Part shown: one piece after another, positions 1-5,083 of the stretch
Layout of the letters: each line of letters begins with the position of its first letter
Position numbering within the stretch: position 1 is the first letter of the stretch
From: JBEIHX01 sp044375455
GTDB taxonomy: Bacteria > Pseudomonadota > Alphaproteobacteria > Caulobacterales > Aquidulcibacteraceae
Reading direction: 5' to 3'
Length of the DNA: 5,119 nucleotides
Assembly (NCBI GenBank): GCA_044375455.1
Contig: JBILMQ010000260.1
Span: 1-5,119 of the forward strand
Translations under genes and position numbers: made by a program
Notes under the pieces: generated by a model
What the model saw: only the letters and a program-made list of their open reading frames with translations
Databases searched by the model: none
Told to the model about the DNA's origin: nothing

Positions 1-872
1 CGTTGATCGACGCGCGGCCGGTTGTGTTCGTCGACAATCTGAACAACACGACGCTGAAGTCCGACACGCTCGCTTCTGCATTGACTGAGCGCCCGGCAAG
101 CCTACGGGTGCTTGGAAAATCGGAAACCGCTTCAGTCACCGCCGCCGCCTTCGTCGCGATCACCGGCAACGGCTTAACGATAAGTGAGGACCTTGCGCGA
201 CGCTTTGTTTCTTGCGCCCAGGACGGCGGCGAAGACGCCGAAAGCCGGGACTTCGAGGGGTTCCCAAAGATGGTGGAGGAAAGTTTCGCCCGCCGTAGTG
301 AGCTCCTGGCGGCAGCGCTCACAATCTGGCGATGGGGGCGGCAAAACCCGCAGAAAGCCGGGAAGCCGATTGGAAGCTTTGAGCAATGGTCGCGATGGGT
401 GCGTGATCCGTTGCTTGCCCTTGGCTGCGTTGATCCGGCCGGCCGGATCGCGGAGGCAAAGGCCAAGGACCCCCAGCGCGCCTTTATCGCCGAGCTCTTC
501 GCGGCTTGGTGGGCCGCATTCGGCGACAAGCCGTTGACCGTGGCGGAATTAACCGACCCCTTAACGAACGAAGGCACGTCAAATCCTTCTAGGACCATCT
601 CGGACATTCTAAATCCGTCCGAAAAAATGTCCCGGCAATGGGTCGCAAATCGCGTCGCCAAGCTCGAAGGAACGCGCGCAATCGGGCTGATCCTTCGCCG
701 CGTTCCAAAAACATCCACCTGGAACGGCAACCGTTATTATCTCACCCGCGAGACCCATGGGGCCATAGGACCCACAGGACCCATAGCCCCGACCTCAACC
801 CCTATGGGTCCTATGAGTCCTATGGCCTATGACCCTTCGACCCCAGACGATTATCAGGGGGGGCAGTCATGA
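1..872 (+). CDS. AAA+/helicase-type ATPase of a mobile element, C-terminal part (5' end outside window)
   Basis: Reading frame open from the window edge (codons in phase with base 3) to a TGA at 870-872, 289 codons visible. The first visible residues already form a Walker B-like strand (VVFVDN, about residues 7-12), so the Walker A part must lie upstream and the TTG at base 3 is very unlikely to be the real start. A sensor-1-like segment (AITGNG, 52-57) and an arginine-finger-like SEDLARRF (61-68) follow, then a helical region rich in Trp (IWRWGRQ, AAWWAAF) and a possible winged-helix tail (about 195-250). This layout matches the ATPase half of primase-helicase-like replication proteins of phages and integrative elements; the specific role in replicating such an element is inferred. 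The last 40 residues are Pro/Gly/Met-rich (GPTGPIAP, PMGPMSPM) and coincide with a long inverted repeat in the DNA. It overlaps the next gene by ATGA, implying co-translation. Confidence 0.72.
   Translation, partial: LIDARPVVFVDNLNNTTLKSDTLASALTERPASLRVLGKSETASVTAAAFVAITGNGLTISEDLARRFVSCAQDGGEDAESRDFEGFPKMVEESFARRSELLAAALTIWRWGRQNPQKAGKPIGSFEQWSRWVRDPLLALGCVDPAGRIAEAKAKDPQRAFIAELFAAWWAAFGDKPLTVAELTDPLTNEGTSNPSRTISDILNPSEKMSRQWVANRVAKLEGTRAIGLILRRVPKTSTWNGNRYYLTRETHGAIGPTGPIAPTSTPMGPMSPMAYDPSTPDDYQGGQS
761..827. repeat. Inverted repeat, 26-bp arms with 15-base loop, inside coding sequence
   Basis: The left arm is 761-786 and the right arm 802-827, with loop 787-801. Pairing the arms gives 24 of 26 matches; the two mismatches are both C-A (772 with 816, 775 with 813). 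Each arm is itself built of a roughly 9-base unit: CCTATGGGT, CCTATGAGT and CCTATGGCC on the right, and its complement (AGGACCCA twice) on the left. The ATPase frame reads through it as residues 253-275, giving the Pro/Gly/Met-rich tail. It lies 42 bases before the next gene's start. A hairpin in the transcript or a protein-binding site are both possible. Confidence 0.85.
856..863 (+). promoter_or_regulatory. Strong ribosome binding site for the 130-aa gene
   Basis: The purine run AGGGGGGG ends 5 bases before the ATG at 869. It lies inside the 3' end of the ATPase gene and fixes the start of the next gene at the ATGA overlap. Confidence 0.6.
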
Positions 873-1261
873 TCCGGCTTGCTCTGGTCGCTGAATTGAC
901 CGCCGAGGGCCGTCGCTGGGCCTTGCTGGCGCAGCCTCTTTCGCTGGGGACGGACTGGCACAAGGTGCGCCTGCGTCATGTCGGGCGCGATCTGCCCCGC
1001 AAGGCAAGGTTCACGATGGCCTATTCTCCAATGCAAGGCCGCCTTCCGCGCGGCAGTGAAGAACGCCGCCTTCACGCGGACCGGCCGGTATTGTGGCAGG
1101 CCACCAATGAAGCCCTGGCGGCGTGGTTTGCCCCGCGGGAGCGTGTTCTGCGGCTCCTGGCCGTGCTAAGTGACACAGAGCGCCGCCGCGTGCTGGCCAC
1201 GCTCACGGAGCAAGAGGCCGCGCGTCTGGTGGCTGTTCTGGGTGAGGGAAACCATGTCTGA
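869..1261 (+). CDS. Hypothetical protein, 130 aa
   Basis: I do not recognise a family. The start is the ATG overlapping the ATPase stop (ATGA), with a strong G-rich ribosome binding site 5 bases upstream. The protein begins with a beta-like segment (IRLALVAELTAEGRRWALLA), has a basic centre with PRKARF, MAYSPMQGRLPRGSEERRL and a Trp-containing segment (VLWQATNEALAAWF), and ends in two amphipathic helices (RERVLRLLAVLSDTERRR and TEQEAARLVAVLGE). No signal peptide or membrane segment is evident, so it is probably cytoplasmic. The charged helical end could be an interaction surface. Its position between a replication-type ATPase and a row of tiny ORFs suggests an accessory function of the same mobile element. 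GC-rich third positions and operon-like overlaps support real coding. The overlap with the following gene is 8 bases. Confidence 0.65.
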   Translation: MIRLALVAELTAEGRRWALLAQPLSLGTDWHKVRLRHVGRDLPRKARFTMAYSPMQGRLPRGSEERRLHADRPVLWQATNEALAAWFAPRERVLRLLAVLSDTERRRVLATLTEQEAARLVAVLGEGNHV

Positions 1262-1457
1262 CATCGACAAGCGCTTGACCAAGCTGGAAGCCCGCGCTGG
1301 AGCCGCGGCCGAGCCGATAGAGGTCATCCTCGTGCACGCAGGCGAGAGCGCCCGAGATGTCTGGGGGCGCGATCATCCGGGCGAGGCATACCCGGCCAGT
1401 GCGCTCGTGGTGAGGTTCGTCACCCCAAAGACGGACGGCCCGCATGGCCGCTGCTAA
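1254..1457 (+). CDS. Hypothetical small protein, 67 aa, DxRLxxLE N-terminal helix
   Basis: The chosen start is ATG 1254, which overlaps the end of the preceding gene by 8 bases and has GAGGG 5 bases upstream. An earlier in-frame start at 1170 would add 28 residues of out-of-character Arg/Trp-rich sequence lying wholly within the upstream gene, so it is rejected. The protein opens with MSDIDKRLTKLEARAG, a short charged amphipathic helix, followed by a hydrophobic strand (PIEVILVHAGE) and a second strand near the end (SALVVRFVTP). This helix-plus-strand plan resembles the 63-aa ORF at 2176 (type 1 of the cassette). The family is not recognised. The TAA stop lies 14 bases into the next gene, implying translational coupling. 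Confidence 0.6.
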   Translation: MSDIDKRLTKLEARAGAAAEPIEVILVHAGESARDVWGRDHPGEAYPASALVVRFVTPKTDGPHGRC

Positions 1458-1893
1458 ATCAGCCTCTAAACAGCGCGGGCGCCCGTTCACGAAAGGCCAG
1501 AGCGGCAACCCTTCTGGGCGCCCGGTTGGATCGCGCCACAAGGTGAGCCTGTTGGTGGAGGGCCTGATCGACCAACGCGCCGAGGACATCGCGGCCGTTG
1601 TGCTGCGCAATGCGATTGAAGGCGGCGACCCGATCCTGCTGCGCGCGCTGTTGGATCGGCTCGCACCACCGCGCAAGGAACGGCCGCTGACGGTGGACCT
1701 ACCGCGCCTTCAATCGCCCCAGGACGCCCCGGGCGTCATCGCCAGCCTGCTGGAGAAGGTCGCGAACGGCGAGCTTGCTCCCGGTGAGGCGCATGGCGTG
1801 GCGGGGCTGCTGGAGCAATATCGACGGCAGAGCGAGCTTGCCGACATCGAGGCGCGACTGAAAGCGCTGGAGGAAGCCAATGCGAAACGCTGA
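1444..1893 (+). CDS. DUF5681 domain-containing protein, 149 aa
   Basis: The N-terminus carries the hallmark of this family, a basic segment with RGRPFTKGQSGNPSGRPVGS (residues about 11-30), followed by helices (VSLLVEGLIDQRAEDIAAVVLRNAIEGGDPILLRALLDRLAPPRK). DUF5681 proteins are common in proteobacterial prophages and mobile elements, often near packaging or replication genes; the biochemical role is not established, and nucleic-acid binding by the basic N-terminus is inference. The C-terminus is a long charged helix, ELADIEARLKALEEANAKR, that carries the same xRLxxLE pattern seen at the N-termini of the neighbouring small proteins. The start ATG overlaps the previous gene by 14 bases and has no strong ribosome binding site, so expression probably depends on coupling. 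It overlaps the next gene by 14 bases. Confidence 0.8.
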   Translation: MAAAKSASKQRGRPFTKGQSGNPSGRPVGSRHKVSLLVEGLIDQRAEDIAAVVLRNAIEGGDPILLRALLDRLAPPRKERPLTVDLPRLQSPQDAPGVIASLLEKVANGELAPGEAHGVAGLLEQYRRQSELADIEARLKALEEANAKR

Positions 1894-2179
1894 CGCCCGC
1901 CTGCGTGCACTGGAGCGCAATCGCCCCGCGCCGACGCCCGATCCGGTCGATCTTGCACGGACGGCGAACCGAGTTGCGCTCTGGTCCTATCTCGCTGCGC
2001 AAGGACCGGGCGAGAGCAGGGCGGCTGCTGTTGCGCGACTTGCCAACGTCCGTCCGGGCAGACCCGGCTTTGCCGATGCAATCTCCCATGTGCTGGCACC
2101 CCTGCGCGGGCTGGACGGCGATGCATTCGTGGCGGCGTGCGAGCGCATCCGTGCGCTGCATCTGGCGAGGCAAGTATGA
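1880..2179 (+). CDS. Hypothetical protein, 99 aa (type 2 cassette protein)
   Basis: The ATG at 1880 is preceded at 5 bases by a near-ideal GGAGGA (1869-1874), which lies inside the DUF5681 gene. The protein starts with MRNADARLRALERNR, then a Pro-rich linker, a Trp-containing helix (ALWSYLAAQGPGE), a helix LARLANV and a C-terminal helix pair (LAPLRGLDGDAFVAACERIRALHLARQ). No known family is recognised. It shares its order of segments with the ORF at 2364 (AYL-GPxE then ARLAxV then LxPLxGLxGDA), so the two look like diverged paralogues. It ends at the ATGA junction with the next ORF. Cytoplasmic location is likely, as no hydrophobic segment is long enough for a membrane span. Confidence 0.65.
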   Translation: MRNADARLRALERNRPAPTPDPVDLARTANRVALWSYLAAQGPGESRAAAVARLANVRPGRPGFADAISHVLAPLRGLDGDAFVAACERIRALHLARQV

Positions 2180-2367
2180 GGCTAGATCACCGTCTGCGCC
2201 GCCTGGAAGTCATCACGCCCACCGGCCCCGCGCTGCGCGTGGTTTGGCTTGTCGTCGATCCTGACCGCGAAACCCGCTGCGCCGTGATCGGCTGGCCCGG
2301 TGCCGCGGTTGAGGTGGAGCGCCAGCATGGCGAGACGCTGGCGGCCTTCAAGGACCGGCTGGCGTGA
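2176..2367 (+). CDS. Hypothetical small protein, 63 aa (type 1 cassette protein)
   Basis: The start chosen is ATG 2176, which overlaps the preceding stop as ATGA with GCGAGG shortly upstream; an upstream in-frame ATG at 2137 would add 13 residues that overlap the previous gene and break the shared N-terminal pattern. The sequence begins MRLDHRLRRLEVITPTG, followed by a hydrophobic strand (LRVVWLVVDPD), a second strand (CAVIGWPGAAVEVE) and a C-terminal helix (GETLAAFKDRLA). The helix-then-strand plan matches the 67-aa ORF at 1254. Function unknown. It ends in GTGA, giving the next ORF its GTG start. Confidence 0.6.
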   Translation: MRLDHRLRRLEVITPTGPALRVVWLVVDPDRETRCAVIGWPGAAVEVERQHGETLAAFKDRLA

Positions 2368-2675
2368 CGCTGGATCGCCGCCTTGCAGCATTGGAGGCGA
2401 GCGCCGCCGAGCGCGAGGCCGCAAGCCTGCCCGTTATGGGCGACACTGAGGCGCGGCGGCATCTGGAATTCTTCGCGTACCTGGGCGGGGGCGGTCCATC
2501 CGAGCCGCCAGCTATTGGCCTGGCGCGCCTAGCCGGCGTCCCTGACGCTCTGGTGGCGTTGCGCTCCGATGCTGACTGCTTCGCCGCCAAGGTGAAAGCG
2601 CCTCTGGAGCCGATTCAAGGATTAGCCGGCGATGCGCTGGCGAGCGCTATTCGGCGGTCCGGGCGCTTCACCTAG
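2364..2675 (+). CDS. Hypothetical protein, 103 aa (type 2 cassette protein, possibly frame-altered at the C-terminus)
   Basis: The GTG start overlaps the previous stop (GTGA); no strong ribosome binding site is seen, so coupling is likely. The protein begins with MTLDRRLAALEAS and continues with RRHLEFFAYLGGGGPSEPP, GLARLAGV and PLEPIQGLAGDALAS, mirroring the 99-aa protein encoded at 1880. After GDALAS the frame diverges to IRRSGRFT and stops at 2673-2675. In the +2 frame the same DNA reads ERYSAVRALHLAAQ, close to ERIRALHLARQ at the end of the 99-aa protein, until a TGA at 2696-2698. This suggests the tail was shifted out of frame by a small indel around 2636-2642 relative to its paralogue. 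The coding region itself appears real, but its natural C-terminus is uncertain. It is the last gene of the left operon. Confidence 0.6.
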   Translation: MTLDRRLAALEASAAEREAASLPVMGDTEARRHLEFFAYLGGGGPSEPPAIGLARLAGVPDALVALRSDADCFAAKVKAPLEPIQGLAGDALASAIRRSGRFT

Positions 2676-2698
2676 CGGCGCAGGAAAGTATGTATTGA
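2642..2698 (+). pseudogene. Out-of-frame remnant of the ancestral C-terminus of the 103-aa ORF
   Basis: Codons from 2642 read ERYSAVRALHLAAQESMY then TGA at 2696. This matches the ERIRALHLARQ tail of the 99-aa protein. The DNA end also preserves an AAGTATG (2687-2693) equivalent to the AAGTATG that starts the next gene after the 99-aa ORF, but here it gives only Met-Tyr-stop. A small deletion upstream, or a sequencing error, would explain it. Confidence 0.45.
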
Positions 2699-2739
2699 GA
2701 CCGCAACAACTCCACCCCAGTCCTGGCCCTGCTGAAGGT
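2676..2739. other. Convergent intergenic gap, no clear terminator
   Basis: These 64 bases separate the + strand operon end from the - strand Vsr stop. They hold only the remnant tail described separately and a short CCAG/CTGG palindrome (2718-2725 region) too small to form a stable stem. No hairpin followed by a T-run is seen on either strand. Confidence 0.5.
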
Positions 2740-3213
2740 TCATCGGCCCTCAAGCTCCAGGTAAGCGGCGTTGCTCTCGACAAAGGCCCTAAGCCTGTCA
2801 AGAGCTTCCTCGAGCGCCAGACGCTGACGCCCCAGAAGCGCGCACTCCCAGACAATCGCGCAGCGCCAGCCCAGAGTCTGAAGTCTATCGATCGCGGCCT
2901 CGTCACGTGCGCGGTTGCGATCGATCTTCTCAGACCAGAAGGCCGCGTTGGATCTCGGCCTGACGCCGAGGGCACACTCGTGTCCATGCCAGAAGCAGCC
3001 GTGGACAAATATCACCGCGCGTGGCGCAGCGAACACTAGGTCCGGCGCGCCGGGAAGCTTGCGGTCGTGCAGGCGAAACCTAAGGCCGCGCGCATGCAGA
3101 CCCTTGCGGATCAGCAACTCTGGTCGCGTGTCGCGGCCGCGGATACGCGACATGTTCAACCGACGCTGCTCCGGGGTCAGCGGATCGGCGCGTGTCGCCT
3201 GTCGCCGCGTCAT
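2740..3213 (-). CDS. vsr: Very short patch repair (Vsr) endonuclease, T:G mismatch-specific
   Basis: 157 residues, the normal length of the family (E. coli Vsr is 156). Vsr nicks 5' of the T in T:G mismatches that arise when 5-methylcytosine deaminates, starting very-short-patch repair. The N-terminal LTPEQRRLNMSRIRGRDTRPE (about 12-32) is typical. Alignment by eye to E. coli Vsr with a constant offset of +7 places the catalytic Asp at D58 (LPGAPDLV), the active-site His at H71 and H76 (VHGCFWHGHEC), the Glu at E32 and the zinc ligands at C73, H78, C80 and C124 (VWECALLG), so every key residue is present. FWSEKIDRNRARD (92-104) is also conserved. The ATG at 3211-3213 starts 2 bases after the methyltransferase TGA (TGA-CT-ATG), which fits translational coupling without a separate ribosome binding site. 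The pairing with a C5-cytosine methyltransferase is the usual arrangement. Confidence 0.95.
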   Translation of the reverse strand: MTRRQATRADPLTPEQRRLNMSRIRGRDTRPELLIRKGLHARGLRFRLHDRKLPGAPDLVFAAPRAVIFVHGCFWHGHECALGVRPRSNAAFWSEKIDRNRARDEAAIDRLQTLGWRCAIVWECALLGRQRLALEEALDRLRAFVESNAAYLELEGR

Positions 3214-3215
3214 AG

Positions 3216-4706
3216 TCAGGCGGCGATCGGGCTCGGCCGCCGCGCCTTCGTACCGGCGAGCTTACCGAAGCTGCGGGCGATTTCTCCGGCGACTGCGCGC
3301 CCCAGAAGCGGCGGAACAGCATTGCCGATCTGACGGAACGCCGCGTTCATGGCACCACGGAAGACGAAGCCGTCGGGGAATGACTGCAGCCGCGCCGCTT
3401 CTCGGACGGAGATCGTCCGGGACTGGGCGCTATCGTAGTGGATGTGGCTGTAGCTGTCCTTGCCGAGGTGCGCCATCAGAGTGCGTGCCGGAACGTCCGG
3501 CTCCATTTTGCGCCACTTGTTTGGGAACTTGCCGGTGTCGTAGGGCGGGACGATTGAAGCTCGCAGCGCTTCCCAGGCAGCGGACCCCCGCCGCGGCGCA
3601 GCCCCTGTCTCCGCTTTGACCTGGGCAAGCGCTTCCTCGAACATGCGCTCGGCGACCGCATGAGCCTCAGGGTACTGATCCCCGGGCTTCAGCCGCCCGA
3701 AGAGCTTCCAGTCGCGGGGCAGGTAGCGGATCACGTGATCGCAGACGCCATCCGGGTTCTCGAACGACGGCCACTGCCGCATGAGCTTCGCGTAGTCCGA
3801 AGAGGGCAGCGACGCATATTTGGCGAGGCGATCGAACCGGCGAGCGCCGCGGCCGATTTCACCCCGCAGGTGTTCGGTGATCGTCGGCAGATCGCCAAGC
3901 GCCTCCTGCGCTGTTACCGCTGACCTTAAACCTTCGTCGGGGAGCCGGGGCGGCACGTAGCCCGCAGATCTAGTCAGGTCGCTGTTTAGCAGCTTCAGCG
4001 CCACCTGACGGCTGCCGGCGTAGCCAGGCGGCAGGCGCATGAAATGTGTTGGCTCCGGGAAGGTCACCTCAATCCCAAGTTCGCGCCTATAGGCGATCAG
4101 GATCATGCGCTCCCGCATCTGGGGAACGCCATAGTAGGCGGCGTTCAGCAGGGTGTAGTGCGCCACATAGCCTATGAACTCCAGGAACTCCCGCGTCTCT
4201 TCGGCGACGTTCTGGCCGGCATGATTGAGAACATCCGGCACGTTTTCCATCACCAGCGCCAGAGGCCGAAACGCCTGCACGTACCTCAGATAGTCCAGGT
4301 AGAGACGCGCCCTCGCATCAAGTCGGAAAGCCTCGGGATGTTCAGCGACCTCCCGCAGTTTGGAACGTCCCACCCGAGCGAACGCCTGACAGGGCGGACC
4401 ACCCACAAGAACGTCGATGGCCGTCTCAACGGGGCCGAGATCAAGCTCCTGGGCCAAGTCTTCGGGCGTCAGTTTCGTGATGTCACGAGCCCTCGCATGC
4501 CCGACCGATCCTGGATGGAAGTTTGCTCCGTGCGAGGCTGCGGCATCGCGGTCGAACTCGACGGCGGCAGCAATCTCGAAGCCCTCTGCGTGAAAGCCGA
4601 GGGAAAGCCCCCCACACCCTGCGAAGAGATCAAGCACGCGCGCCGGCGCACCGGTTTGGAGACGCGCGACTTTGGCGAGGACGGAGGGATCAAACGCGGC
4701 CGTCAA
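3216..4706 (-). CDS. DNA (cytosine-5-)-methyltransferase, 496 aa
   Basis: Transfers a methyl group from S-adenosylmethionine to C5 of cytosine at a specific site. Motifs in order: I VLDLFAGCGGLSLGF (24-38, SAM binding); IV GGPPCQAFARVGR (102-114) with catalytic Cys106; VI MENVPDV (153-159); VIII QMRER (196-200); then a long variable target-recognition region (about 205-405); motif IX region PARTL (406-410), followed by a late conserved RLQSFPDGF (439-447); and X IGNAVPP (460-466). The subfamily is the PPCQAFARVGR type rather than the classical PPCQGFS. The start is TTG at 4706, because the frame is closed upstream and the next in-frame GTG (V24) lies within motif I; TTG overlaps the TGA of the RHH gene (TTGA). 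The target sequence cannot be read from the protein. No restriction endonuclease is seen beside it, so it could be a solitary Dcm-like enzyme or part of a system extending beyond the window. Confidence 0.95.
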   Translation of the reverse strand: MTAAFDPSVLAKVARLQTGAPARVLDLFAGCGGLSLGFHAEGFEIAAAVEFDRDAAASHGANFHPGSVGHARARDITKLTPEDLAQELDLGPVETAIDVLVGGPPCQAFARVGRSKLREVAEHPEAFRLDARARLYLDYLRYVQAFRPLALVMENVPDVLNHAGQNVAEETREFLEFIGYVAHYTLLNAAYYGVPQMRERMILIAYRRELGIEVTFPEPTHFMRLPPGYAGSRQVALKLLNSDLTRSAGYVPPRLPDEGLRSAVTAQEALGDLPTITEHLRGEIGRGARRFDRLAKYASLPSSDYAKLMRQWPSFENPDGVCDHVIRYLPRDWKLFGRLKPGDQYPEAHAVAERMFEEALAQVKAETGAAPRRGSAAWEALRASIVPPYDTGKFPNKWRKMEPDVPARTLMAHLGKDSYSHIHYDSAQSRTISVREAARLQSFPDGFVFRGAMNAAFRQIGNAVPPLLGRAVAGEIARSFGKLAGTKARRPSPIAA

Positions 4707-4891
4707 GACGCCGCCCCGCGTCGCAAGGTCGGCCGGAGGCGGTCTCGCCCATACCCTTCGCGATCCAGGTGCTCGCGAACGAGACGCGCGATCAGGGTCG
4801 ATTTTTTATGTCCACGTTCCTGGCAGAAGGCCTCGAACCGTCCCGCCTCATCCGGCGGCATCAGCACCTGCACTCTGACGGTCTGACCCAT
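4703..4891 (-). CDS. Small ribbon-helix-helix (RHH) DNA-binding protein, 62 aa
   Basis: Preferred start ATG 4889-4891 gives MGQTVRVQVLMPPDE and a complete RHH fold: a beta-strand (TVRVQVLM), helix A (DEAGRFEAFCQERG), then helix B (KSTLIARLVREHLDREG), with a basic C-terminal tail (RDRLRPTLRRGAAS). A longer frame starting at 5014 would add 41 residues unrelated to this fold; it is rejected. A G-run (GGGGG) sits about 9 bases upstream of the ATG. RHH proteins bind DNA as dimers through the beta-strands, and many repress their own operon; that role here is inferred. Its stop overlaps the methyltransferase start, so the two are tightly coupled and the protein may tune methyltransferase dosage. A toxin-antitoxin antitoxin is less likely because no toxin gene lies beside it. 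Confidence 0.75.
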   Translation of the reverse strand: MGQTVRVQVLMPPDEAGRFEAFCQERGHKKSTLIARLVREHLDREGYGRDRLRPTLRRGAAS

Positions 4892-4917
4892 TCGATTCGA
4901 CCCCCGTTGCGTCCAGG

Positions 4918-4947
4918 TTGTGTGGTCGCAGATGCCGGTCAACACAA
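4918..4947. promoter_or_regulatory. Candidate operator: inverted repeat TTGTGT...ACACAA
   Basis: The arms TTGTGT (4918-4923) and ACACAA (4942-4947) are perfect complements separated by 18 bases. The right arm overlaps a TTGACC on the - strand that could be a -35 element for the RHH-methyltransferase-Vsr operon, but no convincing -10 is seen. A dimeric RHH protein is a plausible ligand. Six-base arms can occur by chance. Confidence 0.3.
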
Positions 4948-5021
4948 ATGTGCACTTCTGCGCACCGTGCAATGCTCTCCGAGTCGACAGGAGCGCGGTC
5001 TGGAGCGTCGCCAACCAGGGA

Positions 5022-5049
5022 TTGTGAGTCTCCCAGGCGCCGCTAAACT
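5022..5049 (+). promoter_or_regulatory. Candidate sigma70-type promoter for the right-edge ORF
   Basis: TTGTGA (5022-5027) and TAAACT (5044-5049) are 16 bases apart, each matching 4 of 6 consensus positions. Transcription would begin near 5056, leaving a leader of about 28 bases before the ATG at 5084. The match is modest and no -10 extension is seen. Confidence 0.3.
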
Positions 5050-5083
5050 GTCCGAGAGAGTGGCGCGCGTCGTCGGGGGGTGA

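Larger units (their letters stand above)
4892..5083. other. Intergenic, divergent control region
   Basis: No coding sequence is supported here. It lies between the - strand RHH start and a possible + strand ORF at 5084, so it should carry promoters in both directions. It holds the candidate operator and promoter listed separately. Confidence 0.45.

Noticed and set aside
174..386. Open frames on the opposite strand and other frames within the ATPase gene
   Set aside because: They overlap a recognisable ATPase and show no family features; GC-rich DNA produces long shadow frames.
1203..2173. Long - strand frames across the small-ORF operon (up to 157 aa)
   Set aside because: They are Arg/Pro-rich shadows of the + strand ORFs, lack recognisable domains, and the + strand has consistent overlaps, ribosome binding sites and a DUF5681 signature.
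2701..2739. Terminator between the convergent operons
   Set aside because: Only a 4-base palindrome (CCAG/CTGG) and no T-run; the stem would be too short.
2915..3619. A 234-aa + strand frame over Vsr and the methyltransferase end
   Set aside because: It is antisense to two confidently identified genes, and its composition (Arg, Cys, Ser-rich) is typical of a shadow frame.
4044..4886. A 280-aa + strand frame over the methyltransferase
   Set aside because: Antisense to the catalytic motifs I to VIII of the methyltransferase; no domain recognised.
4892..5014. N-terminal extension of the RHH protein from ATG 5014
   Set aside because: The 41 extra residues do not fit the RHH fold; ATG 4891 gives a family-length protein with a G-rich ribosome binding site.
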